64,000 nt of DNA from DATBVX01 sp963695985 (GCA_963695985.1 CAVOIC010000007.1:124001-188000), one strand, 5' to 3'; shown: positions 1-10,348, numbered from the stretch's first letter. Numbers and translations: made by a program. The notes: generated from the sequence alone by a model not told the origin.

Positions 1-1
1 A

Positions 2-637
2 ACGCTGATCCGTGATGGGGACTACTACGTGCCCTTGCGCGATCGCATGCGCAAGGCGCGCGCCCAGAAGGCAGACCTGTTCGTCTCGATTCATGCCGAT
101 TCGATCCGTGATCGCAGCATCACTGGCTCCTCCGTGTATATCCTGTCGCCGCGCGGGGCGAGCGATGAAGCGTCTCGCTGGCTGGCCGAGCGCGAGAATG
201 CGTCCGACCTGATCGGCGGCGTGTCCCTGGACGACAAGGACGACGTGCTCGCCTCGGTGCTGCTCGACCTGTCGCAGACCGCAAGCCTCAACGCCAGCCT
301 GAGCGCAGCAGAGCTCGTGCTGGCCGAGCTCAACCGTGTTGGCGAGGTGCGCAAGCGGGCTGTGCAGCAGGCGGGTTTCGTGGTGCTGAAATCGCCCGAC
401 ATTCCGTCAATGCTGGTGGAGACGGCTTACATCTCCAATCCCGCCGAAGAGAGGCGACTCAGGGATCCGCGGCGCCAGGACCAGCTGGCGACAGCAATCC
501 ACGCTGGCATCCGCGGCTTCTTCTACGAGAACCCTCCGCCGGGCAGCCGTGTCGCCGCACTCGTGGCCCAGCGCAATCCCGCGCCTGACCGCAGGATCGT
601 GGCCCAGGACGGCGCGCCCGACGTCAACGCCCGCTGA
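2..637 (+). CDS. amiC: N-acetylmuramoyl-L-alanine amidase, C-terminal part (5' truncated)
   Basis: This is the last 211 residues of an Amidase_3 family zinc hydrolase, a periplasmic enzyme that cuts the amide bond between MurNAc and the stem peptide during daughter-cell separation. The frame is open from base 2, so the start and signal peptide lie outside the window. The segment ADLFVSIHADS carries a zinc-binding His, SVYILSPRG follows, and the block around SMLVETAYISN carries the catalytic Glu. There is no C-terminal LysM repeat; the protein ends in a short disordered tail. It lies 78 bases before mutL, the usual gammaproteobacterial order. AmiB versus AmiC cannot be decided without the N-terminus. 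Confidence 0.9.
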   Translation, partial: TLIRDGDYYVPLRDRMRKARAQKADLFVSIHADSIRDRSITGSSVYILSPRGASDEASRWLAERENASDLIGGVSLDDKDDVLASVLLDLSQTASLNASLSAAELVLAELNRVGEVRKRAVQQAGFVVLKSPDIPSMLVETAYISNPAEERRLRDPRRQDQLATAIHAGIRGFFYENPPPGSRVAALVAQRNPAPDRRIVAQDGAPDVNAR

Positions 638-715
638 TCGCGCTTCCGATCCGTCCGCAAGAGGGCCGTTTGCGCTCTTCGCAGGTAAACTGCGAGGCGC
701 CAATCCGGAACCCTC

Positions 716-2443
716 ATGCCCATCCGCGTTCTCGAACCCGAACTCATCAGCCAGATCGCTGCCGGCGAGGTCATCGAGCGGCCCGCTTCCGTGATCAAGG
801 AACTCGTGGAGAACGCGCTCGATGCGGGCGCGCGGCGCATTGATATCGAAGTGGAGAAGGGCGGGGCCGCGCTGTGCCGCGTACGTGACGATGGCAGTGG
901 CATCGCGGCCGAGGAATTGCCACTCGCGCTGGCACGCCATGCGACCAGCAAGATCAGCGCGCTCGATGACCTGGAGCACGTGGTGAGCTTCGGCTTTCGC
1001 GGCGAGGCGCTGCCGAGCATCGCCTCCGTGTCGCGCCTGGAGCTGATCTCCCGCACCGGCGATGCCGCCCACGGCTGGAGGGTCGTCGTGGGCAATGGTG
1101 CTGAGGCCAAGCGGGTCCCGGCCCCGCATCCGCCCGGGACGACGGTCGAAGTACGCGATCTGTTCTTCAACGTTCCTGCGCGGCGCAAGTTCCTGCGCAG
1201 TGATTCCACCGAGTTGCAGCACATCGCGCGCCACGTCGAGCGCCTCGCCCTCAGCCGCTTCGATGTTGCGATCCATCTCACGCACAACCAGCGACGTGTC
1301 CTGGCGTTGCCGGCGGCACCGGACCCGGCGTCGCGCGAACAGCGCCTGGCGCAGGTGTGCGGCAGCGAGTTTCTCGATTCCGCACTGCGTATCGAGCACG
1401 AGACCACGGGTCTGAGACTCAGCGGATGGATCGCACAGCCGACGTTCGCCCGCGCTCAGCCTGACCTGCAGTTCTGGTTCATCAACGGACGACCGGTACG
1501 CGATCGACTGCTGGTGAGTGCCGCCCGGCTGGGTTACCGCGACGTGCTGTTTCACGGCCGACACCCCGCGTACGTCCTGTACCTGGAGCTCGATCCGGCG
1601 CGCGTCGATGTCAACGCGCATCCCACCAAGCAGGAAGTGCGGTTTCGCGATTCTCGGATCGTGTACGATTTCGTGCATCGCACGCTTGCGACCGTACTCA
1701 GCGAAACGCGGCCGCAGGCGCATCCTCGCGCCCCGGCACCCTCCGGAATGTTCGAGCCGCGGCAGATCGGTTTCGCACTGCGGGACACTGCGGCACCGGC
1801 TTACGTTGCCGACACGACTGCGGCGGCCATTGCCCCGGCCGCGTCCAGCCCGGACGAGCAATTTCCGCTCGGTTTCGCGCTCGGCCAGCTGCACGGCATT
1901 TACATCCTGGCCCAGGCTGCGGACGGGCTGATCGTCGTCGACATGCATGCGGCCCATGAGCGTGTGATGTACGAACGCCTGAAGCTGCTCGCTGCCGGCG
2001 AAGGTGCACAGCCGCAGTTGCTGCTGGTTCCGGTCGTGATCAGCGTTTCGGCCGCCGAAGCGGAGCGCGCTGCGGCCCAGCGCGAGCAGTTCACCCGGCT
2101 CGGCTTCGACATCGATCAACTCGGCGCGCAGCAGCTCATCATCCGTCAGGTTCCGGCCCTGCTGGCCCGCACCGATGTCGGCGCCACGATCCGGGATGTG
2201 CTGGCGGAGTTGGGCGAGAACGAGCAGAGCCTTCACATTCAGGACCGCGGAAACGAGCTGCTGGCATCGCTCGCCTGTCGCAGCGCGATGCGGGCGCATC
2301 GGACGATGACGCTCGCGGAGATGAACGCGCTGCTGCGAGAGATGGAGCGCACGGAGCGTGCCGACCAGTGCAACCACGGACGGCCAACCTGGATGCGCCT
2401 GGGTCTCGCCGAGCTTGACCGGCTGTTCCTGCGCGGCCGTTGA
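716..2443 (+). CDS. mutL: DNA mismatch repair protein MutL
   Basis: MutL couples MutS mismatch recognition to strand incision and UvrD recruitment. The GHKL ATPase signature lies at residues 15-37 (AAGEVIERPASVIKELVEN, with E29 and N33 as in the family), followed by DDGSGI and GFRGEALPSI. The C-terminal part has D409-M-H-A-x2-E-x4-E, ACRSAMRAH and CNHGRPT, which together match the metal-binding endonuclease site that E. coli MutL lacks. This copy is therefore predicted to nick DNA itself, and no mutH is seen here. Its 575 residues are slightly short for the family, mainly in the linker. The ATG at 716 gives the conserved MPIRVL start. The stop precedes miaA by only 7 bases. Confidence 0.97.
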   Translation: MPIRVLEPELISQIAAGEVIERPASVIKELVENALDAGARRIDIEVEKGGAALCRVRDDGSGIAAEELPLALARHATSKISALDDLEHVVSFGFRGEALPSIASVSRLELISRTGDAAHGWRVVVGNGAEAKRVPAPHPPGTTVEVRDLFFNVPARRKFLRSDSTELQHIARHVERLALSRFDVAIHLTHNQRRVLALPAAPDPASREQRLAQVCGSEFLDSALRIEHETTGLRLSGWIAQPTFARAQPDLQFWFINGRPVRDRLLVSAARLGYRDVLFHGRHPAYVLYLELDPARVDVNAHPTKQEVRFRDSRIVYDFVHRTLATVLSETRPQAHPRAPAPSGMFEPRQIGFALRDTAAPAYVADTTAAAIAPAASSPDEQFPLGFALGQLHGIYILAQAADGLIVVDMHAAHERVMYERLKLLAAGEGAQPQLLLVPVVISVSAAEAERAAAQREQFTRLGFDIDQLGAQQLIIRQVPALLARTDVGATIRDVLAELGENEQSLHIQDRGNELLASLACRSAMRAHRTMTLAEMNALLREMERTERADQCNHGRPTWMRLGLAELDRLFLRGR

Positions 2444-2450
2444 GCCCCGC

Positions 2451-3380
2451 GTGGAGTCGCGGCCTTCGATCGTCCTGTTGATGGGCCCCACGGGTGCCGG
2501 GAAGTCGGATCTCGCGCTCGAGCTGGCGCAGCAACTACCGGCTGAGATCGTCAGCGTCGACTCGGCGATGGTGTATCGGGGCCTTGATATCGGCACGGCC
2601 AAGCCGCCGCCCGAGGTGCGTGAGCGCATTCCGCATCACCTGGTCGATCTGCTCGATCCCGCCGAGAGTTATTCCGCGGGGCGGTTCGTGCAGGATGCGC
2701 TCGAGGCCATCCACGCCATCCACGCTCGGGGCCGAACCCCGCTGCTGGCCGGCGGCACGATGTTGTACTTCCACGCTCTGCTCAACGGTTTGGCCCGTTT
2801 GCCCGCGGCGGATGCCGCAATCCGCGGTGAACTCGAATCGCGCCTGGCGACGGAAGGCTCAGCGGCATTGCACGCCGAGTTGCGGCGTGTCGATCCGCAG
2901 GCGGCCGCGCGCATTCATCCGAACGACCCACAGCGCATTCAACGTGCGCTCGAGGTCCATCGACTGACCGGTCGCCCCATCAGCGCGCTGCAACGTGAGC
3001 GCCCCACGCACCTGACAGGTATACGCACCGGCCGTTTCGTGGTGAGTCGCCCCCGCGAGGAGCTGCACGCACGCATCGCACACCGCTTTGAGCAGATGAT
3101 GGTCGCGGGATTTGTCGAAGAGGTACAGCGCCTGCATGCTCGCGCCGACCTCACGTCCGACACGCCGGCCATGAGAGCCGTGGGGTATCGCCAGCTGTGG
3201 GAGCACCTGGAAGGGATCACCTCGCTCGAGGAGGCGGTCCGCAGAGGCATTGTCGCCACGCGGCGACTCGCTAAGCGCCAATTGACCTGGCTCAGGGCAC
3301 TTCCCCAGGCCGAGTGGCTCAAAGGCCCTGCCGACTCGGTTGAGCGGATCAGCGCCTGGCTGGCGGGTGAAGTTGAGTGA
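2451..3380 (+). CDS. miaA: tRNA dimethylallyltransferase
   Basis: MiaA adds a dimethylallyl group to N6 of A37 in tRNAs reading UNN codons, the first step towards ms2i6A. The P-loop GPTGAGKSDLA is near the N-terminus and is followed by DSAMVYRGLDIGTAKP, typical of the family. The GTG at 2451 is chosen because it gives 309 residues (E. coli 316) and lies just after the mutL stop; earlier in-frame starts inside mutL would add a tail without family similarity. The close spacing suggests co-transcription with mutL. Hfq follows after about 140 bases. Confidence 0.96.
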   Translation: MESRPSIVLLMGPTGAGKSDLALELAQQLPAEIVSVDSAMVYRGLDIGTAKPPPEVRERIPHHLVDLLDPAESYSAGRFVQDALEAIHAIHARGRTPLLAGGTMLYFHALLNGLARLPAADAAIRGELESRLATEGSAALHAELRRVDPQAAARIHPNDPQRIQRALEVHRLTGRPISALQRERPTHLTGIRTGRFVVSRPREELHARIAHRFEQMMVAGFVEEVQRLHARADLTSDTPAMRAVGYRQLWEHLEGITSLEEAVRRGIVATRRLAKRQLTWLRALPQAEWLKGPADSVERISAWLAGEVE

Positions 3381-3519
3381 GTGGGCCATGGCAACCCTAT
3401 GCTAAAATTTTGACAAAACCGGTGCCGTTGGCCCGGACCACGCCGCACGACAGATGCCAAGGAAGGGAGTGTCGCGGCTCGAAGGATAAGAGAATTTGAT
3501 CAAGAACAAGGAGATCGCA

Positions 3520-3774
3520 ATGGCCAGAGGCCAATCCCTGCAGGACCCGTTTCTGAACACCTTGCGCAAGGAGCGGGTGCCGGTGTCCATTTATCTCGTC
3601 AACGGCATCAAGCTGCAGGGTCAGATCGACTCATTCGACCAGTTCGTGGTGTTACTGAAGAACAGCGTGAGCCAGATGGTGTACAAGCACGCGATCTCGA
3701 CCGTCGTGCCGGCACGCAATATCCGGTTGCCATCCTCGGAAGAGGAAGGCAGCACGGAACCCCCGGCCGAGTAG
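3520..3774 (+). CDS. hfq: RNA chaperone Hfq
   Basis: Hfq is a hexameric Sm-like RNA chaperone that anneals small RNAs to mRNAs and binds poly(A) tails. The 84-residue protein begins MARGQSLQDPFLNTL. It contains Sm1 (VSIYLVNGIKLQGQI) and the Sm2 signature YKHAISTVVPA, and ends in a short acidic tail (SSEEEGSTEPPAE). The ATG at 3520 is chosen because AAGGAG lies 6-11 bases upstream; a TTG at 3496 would only add a non-conserved octapeptide. It is followed by hflX after 25 bases, the usual pairing. The 139 bases upstream carry A/T-rich segments but no convincing complete promoter. Confidence 0.98.
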   Translation: MARGQSLQDPFLNTLRKERVPVSIYLVNGIKLQGQIDSFDQFVVLLKNSVSQMVYKHAISTVVPARNIRLPSSEEEGSTEPPAE

Positions 3775-3799
3775 GCGCGCCCCACAGAGGAATTCCCGG

Positions 3800-5140
3800 T
3801 TGTTTGAACGGCCGCGCAGCGGCGAGAAAGCGGTACTGGTTCGGATCGGCGTCGGCACACCTGCGACGGAGCAGGATCTCAACGAGTTCACGGCGCTTGC
3901 CCGCTCGGCGGGCGCGCACCCAGTGGCGACGATCGGCGGCTTCAGGTCACGGCCTGATCCACGGCTGTTCGTCGGCTCGGGGAAGGCTGATCAGATCCGC
4001 GCGTCCGCAGCCGAGCACGGTGCGCAGATCATCCTCTTCGATCACGCTCTGTCGCCCAGCCAGGAGCGCAACCTGGAGGAGTTGATAGGGCGCCGCGTTC
4101 TCGATCGTAACGGGCTCATTCTGGATATCTTTGCGCAGCGCGCGCGCAGCTTCGAGGGCAAGCTCGAAGTCGAGCTCGCTCAGCTGCGGCACATCGCGAC
4201 GCGCCTCGTGCGCGGCTGGTCGCACCTCGAGCGTCAGAAGGGCGGCATCGGCCTGCGCGGACCTGGTGAAACGCAGCTGGAGACCGACCGGCGGCTGCTC
4301 GCCAATCGCATTCGCACGCTCACGCGGCGCCTCGAAAAGCTGCAGCGCCAGCGTGAAACCGGGCGCCAGGCCCGGCGCGAAGTGCCCGTGCCCACGGTCG
4401 CGCTGGTCGGCTATACCAACGCCGGTAAATCGACCCTCTTCAACGCGCTGACAGGCTCGCAGGCCTACGTGGCCGACCAGCTGTTTGCGACTCTCGACCC
4501 GACAGTGCGGCGCGTGGAGCTGCCGGGCTCGCAGATCGCGGTGCTGGCCGACACGGTCGGATTCATCCGCGACCTGCCGCACGAATTGGTCGCAGCGTTT
4601 CGTTCCACGCTGCAGGAAGCGCGCGATGCCGCATTGCTGATTCACGTTATCGATGCCAGTGACCCGCAGCGGCTGGAGCGCATCGAGCAGGTGAACGAGG
4701 TGTTGCGCTCAATCGGCGCAGGCGACATTCCCCAGATCGAGGTGTTCAACAAAATCGACCGCATCGGTGCGCTGCCGCGCCTCGAGCGATCGGCAGGTGG
4801 GCATCGCAGCCGTGTTTGGGTGGCGGCTGCGCCGGGCATTGGCCTCGACCTGGCGCGCGCGGCGCTGGCGAGTGCGCTGTGGCCGCACCTGGAACGGGCG
4901 ATACTGAACCTTGACCTGCAGGCGGCGTCCGTGCGCTCGCGGCTTTACGCCGAGCATCGTGTGCGAGGCGAGCGCGTGCGCGATGATGGCGGGTGGGAGA
5001 TCGAAGTGGAGATGACTTCGCGACAGCTCGCAGCACTGGCACGCGAGACGGGTGTCAATCGCGTACCCGGGGCCGCTCCTTGTGAACCCGACAACGCCTC
5101 CCTACAATTCCGCGCCCCCAAAGCGGGGGCAGCGCGCTGA
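3800..5140 (+). CDS. hflX: ribosome-associated GTPase HflX
   Basis: HflX is an Obg-superfamily GTPase that binds the 50S subunit and splits stalled or heat-damaged ribosomes. The N-terminal HflX domain includes GSGKADQI and the glycine-rich GIGLRGPGETQLETDRR. The G domain has G1 GYTNAGKST, G3 DTVGFIRDLP and G4 NKID. The protein has 446 residues (E. coli 426). The TTG start at 3800 is supported by AGAGGAA about 8 bases upstream and by the conserved FERP start. It is probably in one operon with hfq and hflKC. Confidence 0.96.
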   Translation: MFERPRSGEKAVLVRIGVGTPATEQDLNEFTALARSAGAHPVATIGGFRSRPDPRLFVGSGKADQIRASAAEHGAQIILFDHALSPSQERNLEELIGRRVLDRNGLILDIFAQRARSFEGKLEVELAQLRHIATRLVRGWSHLERQKGGIGLRGPGETQLETDRRLLANRIRTLTRRLEKLQRQRETGRQARREVPVPTVALVGYTNAGKSTLFNALTGSQAYVADQLFATLDPTVRRVELPGSQIAVLADTVGFIRDLPHELVAAFRSTLQEARDAALLIHVIDASDPQRLERIEQVNEVLRSIGAGDIPQIEVFNKIDRIGALPRLERSAGGHRSRVWVAAAPGIGLDLARAALASALWPHLERAILNLDLQAASVRSRLYAEHRVRGERVRDDGGWEIEVEMTSRQLAALARETGVNRVPGAAPCEPDNASLQFRAPKAGAAR

Positions 5141-5148
5141 CTAGCACT

Positions 5149-6276
5149 ATGCCTTGGAACGAACCGGGCGGAGGCAATCGAAATCCCTGGGAGCGACGCC
5201 CGGGATCGGGCGGCTCTGAGCTCGACGAGATCGTCCGCACGTGGCAGCGACGTCTGGCCGGCATTTTTGGAGGCGGTCGTTCCGGGCGTACGGCGAGCGG
5301 CCCGGCACGTCTCAACTGGGGAGCGATTGCGCTCCTGCTGGCCGCATTCTGGGGGGCGACCGGTTTCTACATGGTCGATGCCGCCGAGCACGCGGTCGTA
5401 TTGCGCTTCGGCCGCTATGTAACGACCACCGAGCAGGGTCTGCACTGGCACTGGCCATGGCCGATCGAGCGCGTCACGAAGGTGAATGTCGCGAAGAACG
5501 ACAGCATCGATGACAGTACGCGCATGCTGACCTCCGACGAAAACCTCGTCGATATCCATATTGCCGTGCAATACCTGCGCGCGGACCCGCTCAAGTTCCT
5601 GTTCAACGTTCGCGACCCCGAAGGCACGCTCAAGGACGTGAGCGAAAGCGCCATCCGCGAGGCCATCGGCCAGAGCACTCTCGAATTCGTGTTGGGTGCC
5701 GGACGCCAGGAGATTACGGAGCGCACCAAGACGCTGATTCAGAAGGTGCTCGACGGTTATCAGACCGGCATCCAGATCATCAGCGTCAATCTCACGGGCG
5801 TGAACGTGCCGGACCAGGTGGCCCCGTCGCAAAAGGACGCCATCAAGGCGCGCGAGGACCGCGATCGCTTCGGGCAGGAAGCGCAGGGGTACGTGAACGA
5901 CGTGGTGCCGAAGGCGCGGGGCAACGCCTCGCGCCAGCTCCAGGATGCAAAGGCCTACCGCGCCCGCGTGGTCGCCGAAGCCGAGGGCGACACGTCGCGT
6001 TTCGGACAACTGCTGAGCGCCTACCAGAAGGCGCCCAACGTCACGCGACAGCGTCTCTACATAGAGACCGTCGAGACCGTGCTCGGCCGTTCGCGCAAGG
6101 TCATTTTGGATACCAAGACGGGCGGCAACGTCCTGTATCTGCCCCTCGACAAGCTCATGGAGAAGAACACCGCCTCGAGCGATGCGGCGGCGCTGCTCGC
6201 CCCTGGAATGGCACGTCCGTCTGAGGCACCGACCGAGACCATCACGGTCGATCCGCGTGCGCGGGGGGACCGCTGA
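5149..6276 (+). CDS. hflK: FtsH protease modulator HflK
   Basis: HflK is an SPFH/band-7 membrane protein that assembles with HflC into a large periplasmic cage around the FtsH AAA protease. The Gly/Pro-rich N-terminus (WNEPGGGNRNPWERRPGSGG) is the HflK signature. A single transmembrane helix (residues about 58-75, WGAIALLLAAFWGATGFYM) precedes the SPFH domain. It has 375 residues. The A of its stop codon is the first base of the hflC ATG, so translation is coupled. Confidence 0.96.
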   Translation: MPWNEPGGGNRNPWERRPGSGGSELDEIVRTWQRRLAGIFGGGRSGRTASGPARLNWGAIALLLAAFWGATGFYMVDAAEHAVVLRFGRYVTTTEQGLHWHWPWPIERVTKVNVAKNDSIDDSTRMLTSDENLVDIHIAVQYLRADPLKFLFNVRDPEGTLKDVSESAIREAIGQSTLEFVLGAGRQEITERTKTLIQKVLDGYQTGIQIISVNLTGVNVPDQVAPSQKDAIKAREDRDRFGQEAQGYVNDVVPKARGNASRQLQDAKAYRARVVAEAEGDTSRFGQLLSAYQKAPNVTRQRLYIETVETVLGRSRKVILDTKTGGNVLYLPLDKLMEKNTASSDAAALLAPGMARPSEAPTETITVDPRARGDR

Positions 6277-7145
6277 TGTCAGGGCGTGTGCTTCCCGTCG
6301 TCGTGACGCTCGCGGCGTTGCTGGTCCTGACCGTCAGCAGCCTGTTCACGGTCGCACAGACTGAGCTCGCGATTCGCTCGCGCTTCGGCGAGATCCTGCA
6401 GGTCAACTACAAGCCGGGGTTGCACGCGCGTGTGCCGTTCGTCGATACCGTGCGCACATTCGAACGGCGCATCATCACGCAGAATTTCCCGGCGGAGAGT
6501 TTCCTGACCAGCGAAGGCAAGATCCTCAACGTCGACTTTTACATCAAGTGGCGCATCATCGACGTCACGGCTTTTTACCGCGCCACGGGCGGTATCGAGG
6601 ACAACGCAGCGCGGCGGTTGGGCGAGATCGTCAAGAACAGTATCAAGAGCGTCATTACCAAGCTCACGATCCAGCAGATCGTCGCGGCGGAGCGTGCGGC
6701 GGTGACCGGCGATCTGCTGAGCGATGCCGGGCGCGCGGTGCGCCAGCTTGGTGTCGAACTGATCGACGTGCGGGTACGCCGCATCGACCTGCCGGAAGAG
6801 GTTACTGATTCCGTGTACCGGCGCATGCAACAGAGCTTCGCGGCGCAGGCTCTCAAGCTGCGCGCCGAAGGACAGGCCTCGGCGGAAGCCATGCGCGCCG
6901 ATGCAGACCGGCAGCGCACCGAGATTATTGCGACCGCGCAGCGCGAGGCACAGGGTATACGCGGTGACGGCGATGCCCAGGCCACAGACATCTATGCGCG
7001 CACCTATTCGCGCGATCCCGAGTTCTATCGTTTCTACCGAAGCCTTCAGGCCTATCGCAATTCGCTCGGCCGCGACACGGACGTGATCGTGATCTCGCCT
7101 GACAGCGACTTCTTCCATTACCTGCAGAAGCCCGAGGGCCGCTGA
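6276..7145 (+). CDS. hflC: FtsH protease modulator HflC
   Basis: HflC is the SPFH partner of HflK. An N-terminal membrane anchor (VVTLAALLVLTVSSLFTVAQ) is followed by the SPFH domain and the heptad-rich QALKLRAEGQASAEAMRADADRQ region (residues about 190-215) characteristic of HflC. It has 289 residues (E. coli 334). The shorter length reflects the region between the coiled coil and the C-terminus, which ends in the expected SDFFHYL motif. The start overlaps the hflK stop. Confidence 0.96.
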   Translation: MSGRVLPVVVTLAALLVLTVSSLFTVAQTELAIRSRFGEILQVNYKPGLHARVPFVDTVRTFERRIITQNFPAESFLTSEGKILNVDFYIKWRIIDVTAFYRATGGIEDNAARRLGEIVKNSIKSVITKLTIQQIVAAERAAVTGDLLSDAGRAVRQLGVELIDVRVRRIDLPEEVTDSVYRRMQQSFAAQALKLRAEGQASAEAMRADADRQRTEIIATAQREAQGIRGDGDAQATDIYARTYSRDPEFYRFYRSLQAYRNSLGRDTDVIVISPDSDFFHYLQKPEGR

Positions 7146-7179
7146 GCGCGGTCCGCCAGGTACAGCGAGTACATCAGCC

Positions 7180-7371
7180 GTGATCTGGTCCGATCTCCTG
7201 GCTGCCTGCGCGCTCTATTTGGTGCTCGAAGGTATCCTGCCCTTCCTCAATCCGCAGGCCATGCGCCGCGCGATGCAGGCGTTCTACGCGCTCGAGGACC
7301 GGCAGCTGCGCATCGCGGGACTCACGAGCATGCTCGCGGGCGCGGTGCTGCTCTACTGGGTGCGTGGTTGA
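7180..7371 (+). CDS. DUF2065 small inner-membrane protein
   Basis: This 63-residue protein belongs to DUF2065 (E. coli YjeT), normally found between hflC and purA, exactly as here. It contains two predicted membrane helices (WSDLLAACALYLVLEGILPF and GLTSMLAGAVLLYW) joined by a charged loop with the conserved NPQAMRRAM stretch. The start is a GTG. Its function is unknown; the invariant position suggests a link to the HflKC-FtsH complex, but nothing in the sequence proves it. Confidence 0.85.
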   Translation: MIWSDLLAACALYLVLEGILPFLNPQAMRRAMQAFYALEDRQLRIAGLTSMLAGAVLLYWVRG

Positions 7372-7401
7372 GAAATTCGGCGGGCGGGCGCCTCGGCTGA
7401 C

Positions 7402-8694
<1,293 letters not shown>

Positions 8695-8771
8695 TCCACC
8701 GTCACGTTCGGTCGGTCGCATCTCGGTCGCGCTCCGGATGACCACGATTCATCACGAAGCGCGGCGCGGGA

Positions 8772-10055
8772 TTGGTGTCCTTGGGGCTATTGATCGTGCT
8801 CGAACCATCTGAGAATCCAGATGCATCCCCCGCTCGCCGATCGCTGCGACGGGCACTTGCCGCACTTCCGCCCGGGATCTGGGCACTGGGGATGGGCTCC
8901 CTGCTCATGGACACCTCGTCCGAGCTGATTCACAGCCTCCTGCCCATCTTCATGACGACCGTGCTCGGTGCGAGCATGGTGACGGTCGGCGTCATCGAAG
9001 GCATTGCCGAAGCTACGGCCGCAGTCACCAAGGTGTTCTCCGGCGCACTCAGCGACCGCCTGCGCAAGAGAAAGCCGATCGTCATTCTCGGCTACGGGCT
9101 CGCCGCGATCAGCAAGCCGATCTTTCCACTTGCGACCTCGCTCGCCTGGGTGTTCGCCGCGCGCTTCATCGATCGCATCGGCAAGGGTATCCGCGGAGCA
9201 CCGCGCGATGCGCTGATTGCCGATATCACGCCGGCGCCGTTGCGTGGCGCTGCCTACGGACTGCGTCAGGCCCTGGACTCGGTAGGCGCGCTCCTTGGGC
9301 CGCTACTCGCTGTGGCACTGATGGCGGCCTTCGCGAATGATCTGAAGGCTGTGCTCTGGGCGGCCGTCGTTCCAGCGGTGCTGGCAGTGGCGCTGCTGGC
9401 AGTGGCTGTGCGAGAACCTGAGCACGTCGCATCCGGTTTGCAGGTGCACGCACCGCTCAACCTCACCAGCGCGCGCCGCCTTGGGGCGCGCTACTGGCTC
9501 ATTGTCGTGCTCGGTGCTGTCTTCACCCTGGCGCGCTTCAGCGAGGCCTTTCTCGTCCTACGAGCTCGGGACGTCGGCATGGCCATCGGATATGTGCCCG
9601 TCATCATGATCGCGATGAACGCCGTCTATGCGGCGGCCGCCTATCCCGCCGGTGCCGCTGCCGACTCCATGAGCCGACGGGCTCTGCTGCTTTCGGGACT
9701 CGGTGTATTGATCGGCGCTGATGTCACACTGGCCGCGGCAAGCGCAGTGTGGCACGTGATTGCAGGGACGTTGCTCTGGGGTCTGCACATGGCCCTGACG
9801 CAGGGACTGTTGTCGAAGCTCATCGCGGACAACGCTCCGGCGGACCTGCGTGGCACCGCATTCGGCATTTTCAACCTGATCACCGGGGGCGCGCTTGTGA
9901 TCGCCAGTGTGCTGGCGGGTTTCTTGTGGGAGCGAATCGGCCCCGCGGCCACATTCCTCGCTGGTGCCGCTTTCGCGGCGGTGACGGCGGCCGGGGTTCT
10001 GCTGTATCGATCGAAGCCACCTACATCCTCGATGCCGATGGCGAGAGCGCCTTGA
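8772..10055 (+). CDS. major facilitator superfamily transporter
   Basis: This is a roughly 12-helix MFS permease of the inner membrane. The N-half has GMGSLLMDTSSELIHSLLPIF (helix 1), the loop motif GALSDRLRKRKPIV, and DRIGKGIRGAPRDALIAD, a signature of one group of uncharacterised proteobacterial MFS proteins. The substrate cannot be read from sequence. The exact start is uncertain: TTG 8772, GTG 8775 and GTG 8796 are all possible and none has a clear ribosome-binding site. It is not obviously in an operon with purA (77-base gap) and is followed by an opposite-strand tRNA gene. Confidence 0.85.
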   Translation: MVSLGLLIVLEPSENPDASPARRSLRRALAALPPGIWALGMGSLLMDTSSELIHSLLPIFMTTVLGASMVTVGVIEGIAEATAAVTKVFSGALSDRLRKRKPIVILGYGLAAISKPIFPLATSLAWVFAARFIDRIGKGIRGAPRDALIADITPAPLRGAAYGLRQALDSVGALLGPLLAVALMAAFANDLKAVLWAAVVPAVLAVALLAVAVREPEHVASGLQVHAPLNLTSARRLGARYWLIVVLGAVFTLARFSEAFLVLRARDVGMAIGYVPVIMIAMNAVYAAAAYPAGAAADSMSRRALLLSGLGVLIGADVTLAAASAVWHVIAGTLLWGLHMALTQGLLSKLIADNAPADLRGTAFGIFNLITGGALVIASVLAGFLWERIGPAATFLAGAAFAAVTAAGVLLYRSKPPTSSMPMARAP

Positions 10056-10169
10056 TCCCGCTGAGTTCGTCGAAGTGGTCCGCAAGGGCGGCGCGCTGGA
10101 GGATAGACAAAGGTCGCGGGCACAACTTGCGTGATCGGGCGATACCCCGAGAAATGTGTCACGCGCCGA

Positions 10170-10254
10170 TGGTGCCCAGGAGAGGACTCGAACCTCCACG
10201 GATCGCTCCACTGGTACCTGAAACCAGCGCGTCTACCAGTTCCGCCACCTGGGC
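10170..10254 (-). tRNA. tRNA-Leu (anticodon CAG)
   Basis: Read on the minus strand, an 85-nt class II tRNA begins GCCCAGG, pairs with CCTGGGC at its 3' end, and has a genomically encoded CCA (10170-10172). The anticodon stem CTGGT/ACCAG encloses the loop TTCAGGT, giving anticodon CAG for CTG leucine codons, the most used codon in this GC-rich genome. The T arm carries GGTTCGAGTCC, and a long variable arm is present as expected for Leu. It is driven by a consensus-like promoter at 10297-10325. Confidence 0.97.
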
Positions 10255-10296
10255 TTTGCGAGCGCCGCGCGAGCCGGCCCCGAAAGAAGGCGCCGC

Positions 10297-10325
10297 ACTT
10301 TACGCACGGCCTTTTGCCTTGTCAA
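10297..10325 (-). promoter_or_regulatory. sigma-70 promoter of tRNA-Leu
   Basis: On the minus strand, TTGACA (10320-10325) is separated by exactly 17 bases from TAAAGT (10297-10302). Transcription would start near 10290, giving a 5' leader of about 36 nt before the tRNA. The match to consensus is the best in this part of the window. Confidence 0.7.
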
Positions 10326-10348
10326 ATGACTGCTTCCGTGCATAGCTA
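10319..10348 (+). promoter_or_regulatory. candidate rnr promoter overlapping the tRNA-Leu promoter
   Basis: TTGTCA (10319-10324) and TAGCTA (10343-10348) are 18 bases apart on the plus strand; a TATAGT starts at 10347. The -35 box shares bases with the -35 of the divergent tRNA-Leu promoter, so the two promoters are back to back. It is a weaker match than its partner. Confidence 0.4.

Noticed and set aside
407..2629. Long open frame on the minus strand (740 codons) across mutL
   Set aside because: It is antisense to a well-conserved mutL, and its sequence is Arg/His/Gln-rich without any motif, a typical GC-rich shadow frame.
3409..3414. TTGACA as hfq promoter -35
   Set aside because: The sequence 16-18 bases downstream is GC-rich without any -10 likeness. 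An upstream TATGCT is also poorly spaced from its partner.
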